This document shows, piece by piece, positions 1 to 12,247 of a DNA stretch of 64,000 bases. The stretch is from NCBI GenBank assembly GCA_025716855.1, contig JAIXMQ010000023.1, positions 124,001 through 188,000 of the forward strand, given 5' to 3'. How positions within the stretch are numbered: the first letter of the stretch is position 1; the number at the start of each line of letters is the position of its first letter. The position numbers and the translations under genes were made by a program. This stretch comes from Pilaira anomala (taxonomy: Eukaryota; Mucoromycota; Mucoromycetes; Mucorales; Mucoraceae). Below the pieces are notes generated by a model. The model did no database searches, was not told the DNA's origin, and saw nothing but the letters and a program-made list of their open reading frames with translations.

Positions 1-741
1 TATCGGTAATACCAATCGTTTTTGATCTTGATAGTAATACGTCTTTTACAGTTGGAACGTATTTTGGATCCAATGTGATTCTTTTCATTTCAGCTAAAAA
101 ACTAAAAAAAAAAATGGGTGTTCAGTTATATATATATATGTATGCCTGTGAGTGTCTGCTATATATATATATAATAATACGTTACTGAGAGGCTGAATCC
201 ATTAAATAAAATTCATTGTATCTTTCCTCAATTAATTTCGAAACAACAGGATCTTCCCATATTCTTGTAATAAAAAAAGACATGATTGGATCAAACGCTT
301 TTTTCGAATCCGTGATAGTATATCCCATTAAAAGATCTACTAATTCTGGCTATATATACAAGAAATAAATATCAAAAAAAAAAAAAATTCATGCAAAATA
401 CGTTTTTTTTTTCTCTCTCTCTCTCTCTCACACACCTGTTCTTTTATAATCATACACGTATATCCAAATTGGTTGATAGCTTTTACAATAGACTGTATCG
501 AATCAATGATATTTTTATAAATGGCCAACTTGAAAGTCAAGAGTTCCTCTTTAGAGTACCCATGTTGATGAATAATCTTCATTTGTTTAACAATCGTTGT
601 TTTACCCGATTCTGAACTTCCTAATAACAAGATTTTGTATTCTCCTTTGGATTGTTTTTCAAAATCAACTAAATTTCGATCAATCCATCGACTCTTTACT
701 GCTCTCAAGTCTCTTTCTTCTGATGATAAGCATATTCCCAT
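1..741 (-). CDS. Heterotrimeric G-protein alpha subunit (5' part; runs off the window)
   Basis: GTP-binding alpha subunit that relays receptor signals at the plasma membrane. Three exons are visible on the minus strand: 741-436, 349-186 and 101-1. The start MGICLSSEERD has the Gly2/Cys4 arrangement expected for N-myristoylation and palmitoylation. The P-loop reads GSSESGKTT, a variant of the usual GAGESGKST. It is followed by the helical-domain segment and, in exon 3, a stretch ending DVLLSRSKTIGITD, which is the lead-in to switch I (R-x-K-T-x-G-I). The first donor follows KEQ in phase 0 and resumes with PELVDLL. The second intron splits a His codon before FLAEMKRI. The GTPase core with switch II, NKxD and the C-terminal receptor tail lies beyond base 1. 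The family call is secure; the subclass cannot be assigned from this part. Confidence 0.93.
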
Positions 742-1181
742 GTTAAATAAAATAAAAAGAGAAAAAAAAAAAAAAGAAGAGAGAGAGAGAAAGAAAAATC
801 ATTATTTCAATTATTATATAATTCTGGAAATAGAGTAAAATAAAAAGGATTTGAAATGTCAAATTTGCCACACTCTCTTTTTTTTTCTCTCCTTAATATT
901 GTTTTCATTGTTTTCTTAATAAAAATTGTTTGTTTGTCGTAAATTAAAATGTACTCAAGACCCAAATTCTCGTATCCTAGATACAAATCAAGGTAATATT
1001 AACGCGTTTATTTCAACACTGTAACTATTAGAAACCAAAACTATTTCTAAATAAGGTATATAAATATTTTGACTGTTTACATATGTAAAAAAAAAAAAAC
1101 TTTGATTTTTATTTTTAGATTGGGTGGTTAAGGGGGGAGAGAGAGAGGGAATGAGAACGAAAAACAAAAAAGTGATTGAAT
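742..1181. other. Intergenic: Galpha promoter and pyrophosphatase 3' flank
   Basis: The Galpha start and the pyrophosphatase stop are both on the minus strand, so this holds the Galpha 5' region and the PPase 3' flank. It has A/T and GA-rich runs. No gene was recognised; the short ORFs lack coding character. Confidence 0.5.
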
Positions 1182-2534
1182 TTACAAGCTGTGACCAGAG
1201 ATGAAGAACCACTTGTCAACAGAGGCATCAATAGGAGCAGCAGGTTGAGGAGAAGCCTATACATATATATATATATTTAGTATACCTATTAGACTTATTT
1301 TAATAATAATAAACTTACAGCAGGAATCTCAACAGAGGCGTTGTGGTAAGGGGAATCTTCAACAGAGGTATTGACACTAAAATTAATTTTTTTTTTTTAG
1401 TTGGCAATTTTTTTTTTTTTTTTTAATTTAAACCTTACGTTTCGATATCCTTCTTATCAGAAGCACCGCTAATAAGTGCCTTCCAAGCTTCATGAGTCTC
1501 AAGAACGACATCAGTAGCATACTTCTTGTTCTTGGCCTCTCCGCTGAAAGCAAAAACGTTTTCGGGCTTTCCATCAGGGATTTTGTAGATACGGAACCAT
1601 TCATTCGTAGCACGAACAAGACCAGGAAGATGCTTCTCAACATCCTCAATATCTGTATTAAAAAGAAGGGGGGGTTTATTTTAGTTTCTTATGCAAAACA
1701 CACAAGCCCCCTCACTTAACTACCACACACACACACACACACACACCCCTTCCATTTTCTCCTTAAAAAAAAAAAAAAAAAAACTTACCGTTCAACTTGG
1801 GAGCTAAAGGATCATTTACATCAATAGCAAGTACCTTCCAATCAGTCTCTCCTTCATCTAAAAGAGCCATGACACCAAGTACCTTGACTTGCTTGATTTG
1901 ACCGGGATAAGCAACTTGTTCACCAATCTCAATCACATCAACGGGATCGTTATCACCACGAGCCTTGGTCTCAGGGTGAGAATGGTTAGGATCTTCCCAA
2001 GTCTAATCACAGATGAATATTTTTTTTTTTTTAGTTTTTTTTTTTTTTTTTAATTTGACATAATATATATATATATATACAACTTTACTTGAGGGAAACA
2101 ACCATAGTTCCAGATATAACCCTTGTGAGGGAAACAGTTACGAACAAATCTAAGCTTACCCTTCTTGGTATCTTGAACAATAGGGTTCATAGCGATTTCT
2201 TTACAGATCTAATCAAATAAAATAGGGTTTTTTTTTTAGTGATCATAAAACGCGATTTTTTTTTTTTTAAAAGATTTTATACCTCGAGCTTGGCGTTAGT
2301 CCAACGAGGAATTTCAACAACCATGTTAAGAATTGTCTTTTCAGCGTTAGCGAAAAGAGGAATATCATGGAAAGGAGAAACGGGGACACCGTTCTTTTCT
2401 ATACAATATACATAAGTTTCTCTTTTATAAAAACTTTTTTTTTTTTTTTTTTTTTTCCTCTATCACTTACCAAAGTAAACCTTGTATTCTAATGAGTTGA
2501 GTGCACCAACCTGACGAGTAGTAATATCAGTCAT
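1182..2534 (-). CDS. IPP1: Inorganic pyrophosphatase, family I (soluble)
   Basis: Hydrolyses pyrophosphate to phosphate in the cytosol, pulling biosynthetic reactions forward. The start is the ATG at 2534, giving [21 protein letters not shown]. Visible exons then carry the substrate-binding segment [13 protein letters not shown] and the family signature [11 protein letters not shown] with its metal-binding aspartates. Later come the [18 protein letters not shown] block and a C-terminal [11 protein letters not shown] tail typical of fungal enzymes. At least six introns interrupt it. Two short 3' exons near 1378-1319 and 1256-1182 encode the last ~40 residues, joined through a donor after GAAAC at about 1436 and a donor after EIPA. 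Everything reads open. The length (about 290 aa) fits the family. It lies tail-to-head with the Galpha gene on the same strand. Confidence 0.93.
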
Positions 2535-4280
2535 ATTCCAAATAAAAAAAAATATAAAGAAGAAGAAAAAAACCCTTGATTTTTTTTTCAACAAGTTTTA
2601 ATTAAGAGGGGAATTTTGATGACGCCACAAACAACGTTTTTTAAACCAATGATTTACTTTTATGATCACGAAATTTCTATAGATGGTATACGCGATAAAA
2701 AAAAAAGGGATTTTTTTTTGAGGTTATTATAAAGCCCTCCTTATCTACAAATATTTATTAGATATGGTATCATCATCTCTTTTTTTTCTTTTTTTTTTTT
2801 TTTTTTTCACGTAAAATGACAGCGTGTAGTGTGAATTTTCAAGGTTTAGAGTAACCCTCGACTAAATCTTAAGACAATCAACAAAAACAAAAAAAAAATT
2901 TAAATAGCTTTTTTTAATTTAAAAAACGTGTAAATATTATTTATTTAAAAAACATGTTTACATTCTTTTTTTTTTTCATTGGCGTTAAACCGCGCACAGA
3001 CAAAAATAAGAGTGATTTACTCCTCAAAACCAACGCTTCCCAACAGTTATTTTTGCTCGTACCACAACAACGCTGCTGTGAGTCATGAGTATAAAGAGGC
3101 TTAATAATTAAGCGGAATAGATGTCAATCGTATTACACAAAAAACATTCCCCTCCCCCCCCCCCAGAACTTATTTTTTTTTTCATTTTCATTAAGTAAAT
3201 AATTTTTTTTTTTTTATAAAAAAAAAAAAGATATAAAAAAATTTTGACAGTCAACCTATAGTCTATTATCATGGAACAGGATAATAGTCCTCAAACGATG
3301 GTCATGAACCTTTCGGCCCATTACTATTGCAAGCGCTACATAAGCGGCACACCCCAATGCTATTGAAAGAGCAATGACGTGTTTAATGCGAATGAACTTG
3401 CGTAATTCAAAACATTTAAAAAATATATACAACAATAAAAAAAGACCCAAAGATTTTTTTTTTTTTAAACAAATAAACAATTTATTTAAAAAAAAAATAA
3501 TAATACAACAAACCTTTGATTGAATAAAAAAGTATTTTTTTTTTTTCTCTCTCTCTTTGCGTTCCCCAATTTATGTTGTTTGTAAACTAAGCCATTAAGT
3601 ATTCACAGTCCTTTTCATTCCCCTCCTAAAAATTTCTGTTGTTGTGACTTGAGGAGGAAGTTTTATTTTTACCATCATCATTTGCAAGCTCCTCTTTTCT
3701 TTACTCATAACAACCCATATCATATTACATTTGAAACTGAATGACTTTGTAACCTTAGTTACATTACATTTATATCACTCCGAGTCATCACTGAATTTAA
3801 GTTTTTTTTTTTTTTTTTTCATGCATCAAATTAAGTTATTTTATTTCCCTGTTGAACCATTATTATAGCTTAGATTCCCGAGTTTCGGATATCAGTTTAA
3901 AGATACTTGTGAATTATTACACTGTTTTACAAAAAAAAAATATGCTTATTCTTTTCCTTTTTATATATACGCGCAGCTATTAAAAAAAAAAAAATATAAT
4001 TTAACATTTTGTATAAACATTTGTACTACAAATATTGCGTTTTAATCTTATTACCCCGCTTTTTTTCATGGCCCATTTTATCATTGGTTAGATCAAAATG
4101 TACATTTTAAATCTCTGTACAAAATTCGTGGGTAAAAAAAAAAAACTTAAAAAAAAAAAAAGAGGTATATTATGCCTGTCATCTAATTTACAATTACCAA
4201 ACTTGAGAAAAATAACCGAGCAAAAACACATCTTTTATTCTGTTTGTATTATAAAAAGAGAAAAAGAGAAAATATGTAGT

Positions 4281-4313
<33 letters not shown>

Positions 4314-4954
4314 AAATATGCGTGAAAAGTAGGGACAGAAAGTAATAAATATTAATAATCAAAAAGAGTTCTTGTGTCTAATGTTGCGGGTGAGTTTTCC
4401 TCCTCCTCCAATTTCTTTAGCCGGGTTCCTTTTTTTTTTTTCTCACTCACTCTTTGTTGATATAAACTTCCTTTAATGCTCTCTCTCTCTCTCTGAGATT
4501 CAATCAATTCCAGTTATACCCTCTACTATATTCTTTATACGTCATGAAATTAGAAGTTTAGATAAGACGGTATCTTAAAAAAAAAAAAAAGGATTATTAG
4601 ATTCTATGTTAAAAAAAAATAACAGAAAAAAACAAAAAACAAAAAGTATACACACACAAAAAAAAAAAAACTCCTATAAACTACTATTAGAGGATGTTCT
4701 CGTATCTGATTCCGTTGAAATGTCGGTAGAGTCCATGTGAATATGATAAAACTAACATGTGATACCAAAAAAAAAAAAAAATACTTTGACTCAGTGGAGC
4801 AGCAGTCCCTTTTCAACCAAACTGCAACAGTTGAAAAAAAGGGAGTTTTTTTTTTTGTATATAAATAGGGTATATATATCCTTTTTTTTTTTTTCAAAAA
4901 AAATAAATATATTCCTGTTTCTTTCTTTCTTCTTTTTTTTTTTTAAAAAAAATA
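2535..4954. other. Intergenic, 2.4 kb, divergent promoters of PPase and malate synthase
   Basis: This separates divergently transcribed PPase (-) and malate synthase (+). It is dominated by A and T homopolymers. One minus-strand stretch (3420-3256) could encode a short peptide with a membrane-helix-like run, but it has no ATG and no supported splice model, so it is not called. A TATA element and a weak carbon-response-like site near the malate synthase end are listed separately. No tRNA or snRNA was recognised. Confidence 0.5.
4858..4868 (+). promoter_or_regulatory. TATA-like element upstream of malate synthase
   Basis: TATATAAATAG lies about 90 bases before the malate synthase ATG and is followed by a T-rich leader, an arrangement compatible with a TATA-driven regulated promoter. 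Position and sequence are seen; function is inferred. Confidence 0.4.
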
Positions 4955-5623
4955 ATGTCTGCCGTATCTCAAACCGTAAAGAAACTTTTCAAATCCACTG
5001 TTCCCGGTGTCGCCGTCTTAGCACCTGTCACTGCAGGTGAAGCCGAGATCCTTTCACCTCAAGCATTACAATTTGTTGCAACCCTTCATCGTATCTTTAA
5101 TCCTACCCGCAAGACCTTATTACAAAAGCGAGTCCTTCGTCAACAACAATTAGATCGTGGTGTCCTTCCCGATTTCTTGCCCGAGACCGCTTTCATTCGT
5201 AACGATCCTAACTGGCGTGCCGCTCCTCCCGCGCCTGGTCTTCAAGATCGTCGTGTTGAAATCACTGGTCCTGTCGATCGTAAGATGGTCATTAATGCCT
5301 TGAACTCGGGTGCTTATACCTTCATGGCCGATTTCGAAGGTAAACATATATATATATCTTTTTCAATTAAAAAAAAAAAAAAAAAAAAAACTTAAATTTT
5401 TTTTTTTTTTTTATCTGTATAGATTCTACTGCTCCTACTTGGGAAAATGTCATCAGCGGTCAACTCAATATGCGTGATGCAGTTCGTGAAGATATCACTT
5501 TCACAAACCCTAATGGTAAGAAGTACGAACTTCGTAAGGATGGAAAGCTCGCTACTCTTCTTGTTAGGTAAGAATAATCCCTTTTTTTTTTAATGCATTT
5601 TTTTTTTTTTCACGTGAAAACTA

Positions 5624-5655
<32 letters not shown>

Positions 5656-5946
5656 GAATGAGGGATTAGAAAAAAAAAAAAAAAAAGAGGCAGGATGGTT
5701 TTCACTTAAATATAGTTTTATATATATATACGGGAAAATTTCAAGTTGAACTAAAATGTGATTATTTATAGACCTAGAGGTTGGCACATGGTTGAAAAGC
5801 ATCTTCTCATCGATGGTGAACCCTGTTCTGCTTCCATTTTCGATTTCTCTCTTTACTTTTTCCATAACGCAAAGGAATTAATCAAGCGTGGTAAGGGTCC
5901 TTACTTTTACCTTCCCAAGATGGAATCTCACTTAGAAGCCAGGTAA

Positions 5947-5978
<32 letters not shown>

Positions 5979-6967
5979 TTGATTATATACTTACAAAAAA
6001 ATAACATAATAGACTCTGGAACGATATCTTCAACGTAGCTCAAGATATGATCAATATTCCTCGTGGTACAATCCGTGGTACTGTCTTGATCGAAACCTTA
6101 CTCGCCGCTTACGAAATGGACGAAATCATTTATGAACTTCGTGACCACTCTGCCGGCTTAAACTGTGGTCGATGGGATTACATCTTCTCCTTCATCAAGA
6201 AACTCCGTAACCACCCTCAATTCGTCTTACCTCAACGTTCCTCCGTTACCATGACCGTTCCCTTCATGGACGCCTATGTTCGCCTCTTGATTCAAACCTG
6301 TCATAAGCGTGGAGTTCATGCCATGGGTGGCATGGCCGCTCAAATCCCTATCAAGAATGATCCTGAAGCCAACACCATCGCCATGACCAAGGTCCGTAAC
6401 GATAAGCTTCGTGAGGTCACTGCCGGTCATGACGGTACTTGGGTTGCTCATCCCGATCTTGTCAAGATCGCTTTAGAAATCTTTAATGAACATATGCCTC
6501 AAGCCAATCAAATGCATATCCGTCGTGACGATGTCAAGGTCACTGCCACTGACTTGATCGATATTAACTTCAAGGGTACCATCACCGAAGATTCCATTCG
6601 TGAAAACATCCAGATCGGTTTGGCTTATATGGAAGCTTGGTTAAGAGGTGTGGGTTGTGTACCCATCTTTAACTTGATGGAGGATTTGGCTACCTATGAA
6701 ATCTCTCGTTCTCAACTCTATCAATGGGTTCGTCATAACGTACGTACCGATAAGGGTAAGGTCGTCACTGGTGAATACGTCTCTCAAATCTTGGATCAAG
6801 AGACCGACAAGATTCGTAAGAACCTCGGCGCTAAATATGCTAACTCCAAATATGATGCCGCCAAGAAGGCTTTCGCTACTAACGTCACTGGTGAACGTTA
6901 TGATGATTTCCTTCCTGACTTGCTTTATGATGATATTGTCACCATTAGCCCTCAATCCAAATTGTAA
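4955..6967 (+). CDS. MLS1: Malate synthase, peroxisomal (glyoxylate cycle)
   Basis: Condenses glyoxylate with acetyl-CoA to malate, the second glyoxylate-shunt enzyme used for growth on acetate and fatty acids. Four exons (4955-5339, 5423-5567, 5772-5942, 6013-6967) add up to 551 codons with clean GT-AG junctions. The family signature [17 protein letters not shown] is at about residues 258-274. The catalytic region reads [19 protein letters not shown]. The protein ends in SKL, a canonical PTS1 peroxisomal targeting tripeptide. Its length matches the fungal/plant glyoxysomal A-type enzyme. The first ATG after the T-rich leader is used. A TATA box sits about 90 bases upstream, and a weak CSRE-like motif about 245 bases upstream hints at carbon-source control. 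Confidence 0.97.
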
Positions 6968-7786
6968 ATCAATAATATAAATATAATATTACCCCCATTT
7001 TACCCAACTCAAACATCTCTCAAAATAAAATCATTATTTTTTTTTTCCTCCCTCCTCCTCCTCCCCTAACTACCTGAATATTATAACTTGTTTTTCCGAG
7101 ATTTTAAAATGTTCTTTCGGTTATTCCCGAAAGAAAGTCTGTTGTACACAATTCTTCCGACTCTAAGCGAAACAAGTGCATTCTTTAAATTTGAACCTTG
7201 TTTTATAATACATTATTCACTTTCACATGAAAAGATGCAGCGTGAAATAAAAGATTTATGCACCGTGAGTAAATGACGTATCTTACTGTTTCTCTTACTT
7301 TTTTACTTTTCTCACGAAAAAAAGAAGAGGATACCCCCCTCATCTTCTAAAGAGAGAGAGAGAGATAGAGAGAGAGAGATATGTATCATCTAAATATGGG
7401 GCTTTTTATGCGCGTGTCCAATAAAAAACGTACCATTAAATATGTTAAAAAAAAAAAATCCAATGATGGTACAAATATGTTTTTTTTGATCTTGTGAATT
7501 GATGGGTTCGGTCACTGAGAAAATATTTTCTCATCGTTTGATAAAAAACATGACAGGTGAGTTGGGTTGATTATAGAGATGTGCATTCTACATTTTTATC
7601 CTAATAAGTCGTTTCTAGGAGAGTGAAGAAAAGGTATATATATGTATATCCAACTTCTTTTTGCTTCTATAATTCTTTTTTAATGTATCTGTTGCATTTA
7701 TGATCTGTTTACTACTACAAAGGGGTAAAAAAAAATCCCCCCCCCCCTTTATTGACCTATAAGCCTTCACAACGATAGATTATAAC
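6968..7786. other. Intergenic: malate synthase 3' flank
   Basis: Contains the malate synthase 3' flank, GA- and C-rich low-complexity runs and AT-rich filler. A 62-codon plus-strand ORF around 7088-7276 has no recognisable similarity or coding bias and is not called. Confidence 0.45.
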
Positions 7787-8100
7787 ACGAGAGTTTCACC
7801 TTAGCCTGCTCACGAGCTGACCAAGCATACGAATTTATGCAACGAATTGAATCTAACCTTCTGAAAATCTTCTACCACCCCCCCCCCCTCGACCACGGCC
7901 TTCAATAAAATAATCAAAATGATCAATGAAATGAAGGAAGAAAACTCCCGGTTTCATCAATCTTTACTTTCACAATAGCAACTGTTTTTCGATGCAATGT
8001 TACTGAGAATCAGCAACAATTCGTACAACACACTCAGCAATTTCTTAATGATCGCTTAATACCACCTTCTACTGCCACAACTCCATCCTCAAATCCATAA
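7787..8100 (+). pseudogene. Possible decayed coding fragment (unknown family)
   Basis: The plus strand shows protein-like text broken across frames. One stretch reads FTLACSRADQAYEFMQRI and ESNLLKIF before a C homopolymer. A second, in another frame, reads MINEMKEENSRFHQSLLSQ and then hits TAG. A third reads TENQQQFVQHTQQFLND and ends at the TAA at 8098-8100. Helical, Gln/Glu-rich text switching frames at a C-run and at stops looks like a degraded coiled-coil gene or mobile-element remnant. I do not recognise the family. It could also be chance in a slightly GC-richer patch. Confidence 0.3.
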
Positions 8101-8164
8101 AAAAAAAAAAGATAAATAAAAATAGTTTATTCTTCTACAAGTAGATTATAGTATTCAAAGCAGT

Positions 8165-8165
<1 letters not shown>

Positions 8166-8211
<46 letters not shown>
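8166..8211. repeat. Poly(T) tract, 46 bases
   Basis: An uninterrupted run of 46 T just downstream of the importin gene (minus), so it is A-rich on that strand. It is one of the two longest homopolymers in the window. Its exact length may be unreliable because such runs are error-prone in sequencing. Confidence 0.9.
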
Positions 8212-8214
<3 letters not shown>

Positions 8215-8341
8215 CTGCAGAAAACGAAGCTCTTTTTTTTTTTTTTTTTGTATAATGAAACAACAACTTTTCACTTCATCTATGTATATATATATGTAAT
8301 AAATGAAATAGATATACATATATATGTATATATTTATTATT

Positions 8342-11300
8342 TTAACGCAAAACAAATTCCAAAGTCATTTTTTCCTCCTCATTCAACTGAGTCTGACAGA
8401 TCTCATTAAAGTTATTGAGATTATGAGCATTACAATTACGGAAGAAATCAGTTAAATAAGCCTTCATATCCGTTTGATAAATAGGATCATTTTTCAACTC
8501 TGGGTTATCTTCTTCATCATCATTATCATCAATACCTGCCAACATATCCGATAACAAGTTGATATCATTACGTGTAGCAAACACATCATCCTCCACATCT
8601 TCCCAATCAGCGCCTTCTTCATCTCCTGATTCGGCATCCTCTGCAGGTGCTTGTTCACTCATAAGTGCAGTCGAGAGATCACCCGTTAATAACTTGATGA
8701 TCTTGACCGGCAATGGAATCGCTGTATATTGATCTGGATGACGCTTGGCACGCGATCGTGTCACAATGCCTGCATTGGGATTCACAATGATTTCTCCCTT
8801 CACCGTCACGTTCGAAAGTCGTGGATCGCTGGAGGAATAAATCTTGCTTAACGCAATGGCAGAGACCTTCATCGTATAGTAGCCTGAGAAACTATCGTAG
8901 TTATCACACCATGTAGTCATCAAGATCTCTAATCCACTCTTGCCATTGATTTGTGTATTACACAAGAACTGGAACACCGTCTCTTGTTGCGAAATGAAAA
9001 GATGAGCAAACACCATCACAAGTGATTGAATAAAAGGCTGATAGTCTGTGTTCGTTAATCGATGAAGGACCGCCGTCAATAAATCAGGTAACACGGGGGC
9101 AATACCATGTCCCACTTTTTGAATTAATGTCACAATTAAATCCCCAACAAATAATGATTCCGAATCAGATCCTGTAGGTTCAAGTAATTTTGCAATGAAA
9201 TGAATGATATAATCTAAACCGGATTTACCAGATTGATCGTGCCTAAAAAAAAAAAAAAAAAAAAATCAATTTAGCTTTTACTTTTTTTTTTATATATATA
9301 TTTACTTCTTCTTTTTTTTTTTTTTTTTACCATCTCATAATATGATCGCAATCTTTTACAATAAATTGCTTGATACATTCTTGTGCACTTTGAAGTAAAT
9401 CAATATCAGGTACATTCCAAGCCAATTGCATTAACCCAGGGAACATTTGATCTGTGAATTCATTAGGTAAAGGTGAAGGTCCATACGAGATCATCTCCGT
9501 CAACAAATCAGCTGCAGAGGCATAGACTGTAGGATCCGTATTCGCTGTAGAAAACACTTGGTTAATAAAAGGAAGCGCCTTGGCACAAAGTGATGGATAA
9601 TAAGCTACATTCTTGGCAAGTTCTTCAAAGATATCCAAGATATAACTTGTAATAATAGAATCAGATGCATACTTTTGCCACACTTGTAATACGGCAGGCG
9701 TCAAAATATGTTCGTATTTCGCTGTCACTTCTTGACTAATCTTGATCGCAGAGGCTAAAGTATCCAATAACAACATCAAGGATTCTTCAGTAGCACTAGG
9801 CATCAATTGACATGTACCTTCCATGATATTCACTTGATAAGGTGTGACATATTGAGGGTTCAAGTATTTACAGTAATTATCTAAAGCTCTTAATGCGGAG
9901 ATCTTGACTGGAATACCACTTGTAGGTGCCTGTAAAGCGTGCACGGCAACGGAGACGTATTGGCTTGACATCTCGGCAGGTAAGATCTTTGCAAATTCAG
10001 ATGCAAACACAAACGCACGACCTTGTAAGAAAGGAAATTCGGCTGCCTTCATATCTTCTAATACCACATGATCGAACAAACTCTTGAGATCAAATTGTAC
10101 TTTCTTAGCATCATCAGCTAAAGCTTCCATTAATTCTTCTGAAAGACGACCGACGGCTAATAAACAAGATTCTTGGATCTTCCACCAATCCATGTTACCC
10201 GCATTACGTGCTTCGTTCGATTCTGCAATATGGTTTTGAATAGCCACAGTCAAGGCGTTGAAGAAGGGTGTAGGGAACGCTTCTTGAAGGTTCAAGAGGA
10301 CATCAATGGATGCAACACGGGCATTAAAAGTAAATGTACCATCCTCTTCATCCGCAACGTATTGGTTGGCATCAGCAGACCACATCTCCACTTGCTCTTG
10401 CGTAATTTGCATATAAATAATATAAACATACAATAACCGTTCAAAAAAACCAGTAGCTTCCCCTGCTTCATTCACAAACAAATGCTTGACCGTCTTCTTT
10501 GTACAGGCTGCTGAAACAAAATCAAACAAGACATACAACAAGTTTTGGAACCCAATCTCACTACCTTCTGAATCTTGGAAGGTCTCACCTAATTCGCCTG
10601 AATCGCTCACGAATTCTTTTACATATCGTTCACGCAAGTTGTAAAGGTCGTTCCAGATGGGTTCAAAAATTTGTGGTAAAGAGGCGGAAATGTACTTGGG
10701 AAATTCTGCACTGATCGTACAGATACATTTGACAACTTTCATCTTTAATCCGTATTCTTCTGTAGCCTTTTCTGCGTCGTCTTGAACATGATGGTTCAAA
10801 ATAACAATAAATGCTTCCATCCATTGAGGTATAATGGGTGCAATAAATTGGTCGGCTAATTGAGGGTTCTCTTCACGTAATGTCGATAACATCTCTACAC
10901 AACTGTTGAAAATATTAACGGCTCTTCCTCTCGTACTAAAAGAATAAATCTATTATATATTTTGGTTAAAAATGTTAATTGCTTTTCTTTAACAAATAAT
11001 ATATATATATAAATATATTTACAGTGTCACAAGTCAAGATACGGAACATCTCAGGAATCAAGACAGGACCAATTTGAGGTAATTGTTGAATACTGATATC
11101 TTTTTTAACCATCTCCAATAAAACATGCATAGCTCCATGAACACTATCTGAATTATTGGCTTTTAAATAACTCAACAAGATATCAAACAAATTCGGCCAA
11201 TCTTCTGGGAAATCATCATGAGCAATCTTGGATACAACATATGCACTCACTAATCGAATTTTGGATTCTGGATCCGTAAGCCCTGTAATAATAATTTCTC

Positions 11301-11784
11301 GCACTAAAGCTTTACTCTAGAAATAAAGAGGTTATTATCATTTTATGATAAAATAATTTTTTTTTCTTTTTTACTTTTTACCTCTGGTGGTGCTTCAGGG
11401 CCAATAAATTTATCATCATTCTTGCTTGACCAGTGAGTTGTTACATATCCCTTTAAAGTCACTGCTGCCAAGTAAAGTAATAGGTTAAGGAAATATATAT
11501 GCATTTTTTTTTTAAGGGGAGGTTAGTTAGTTTGAAATTTATATTATAAAAGGATATTTGACGTTGAGGAATAGTAAATTGTTGAGAAACTGTTATTCTA
11601 GCAAGACTAACAGGAAATTCTGTAAAAAAAAAAAAAGACAATAAGTCATCGTTGGAAAGAAAAGTGTATATTAAAAGTTACCAGGTTGAAGACCAAGTTC
11701 CTTGAGTCTGGCTTCAGCAGCAGTACGAATAGTACCATCACTATCAGCAACTCTTAATAGCGTTTCAAAGACTGCGTTATCCAT
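8342..11784 (-). CDS. KAP114: Importin-9 / Kap114-type karyopherin beta
   Basis: Nuclear import receptor of the importin-beta superfamily; Kap114/IPO9 carries histones and TBP and is Ran-regulated. The start is MDNAVFETLLRVADSDGTIR at 11784. The first exons hold the importin N-terminal region (EARLKELGLQPEFPVSLARI). The large central exon (10892-9327) is all-helical HEAT-repeat text. The last exon (9133-8342) ends DPIYQTDMKAYLTDFF with a terminal segment close to IPO9. It also carries an acidic insert (SGDEEGADWEDVEDDVF), known in this subfamily as a cargo/Ran-responsive loop. Introns lie near 11640-11600, 11390-11320, 11020-10930 and 9325-9240. The length (about 1,000 aa) is normal. The call rests on overall similarity and the C-terminal block; exact exon borders near the 5' end are approximate. 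Confidence 0.9.
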
Positions 11785-12247
11785 TTCTTATTACAAGAAT
11801 AAAAAAAGAAAAAAAAGAGAGAAAGAGAGATAAAAGAAGGTAAAAGAAAAAAAAAAGAGGGGCGCAACTCGAAAAAAGAAAAGGAATTTAAAAACACGAA
11901 CACGAACAGTTGTAACTTGTAATGGATATGTACACAACAAAGAGAGAAAGATAGAAGAGAAAATATACAGACACAAATAAATATATATCTTCTTTTAAAG
12001 CAACTAATTTCTATCATTTTTTTAATTATTTGTTTTTTAAATAAAAGCAACATTTTATCTTGAATGAATTGTCTTTAAACGCGTTCGATATTCACATACA
12101 AAGTAATGCATTTTTTTTTTTTTTTGATTTGAAAAATTCAAATAGTGGCTTAGAGTCGGGATTCTTTTTTGCGGTGTGTGATCAACCTTCAGCAGTTCCT
12201 TCTCATATGATGGAACCCTCCTTCTAAACCCGGTCTAATTAATCACT
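11785..12247. other. Intergenic: divergent promoter of Kap114 and eL37
   Basis: The region lies between divergent starts. It contains GA/A-rich runs and a T-run. No additional gene is visible. Confidence 0.5.

Noticed and set aside
3256..3420. Minus-strand stretch with a hydrophobic helix (IALSIALGCAAYVALAIV)
   Set aside because: No ATG, no supported upstream exon and no known family; possibly a real small gene but unsupported.
7088..7276. 62-codon plus-strand ORF
   Set aside because: No recognisable domain, no codon bias, and positioned in the malate synthase 3' flank.
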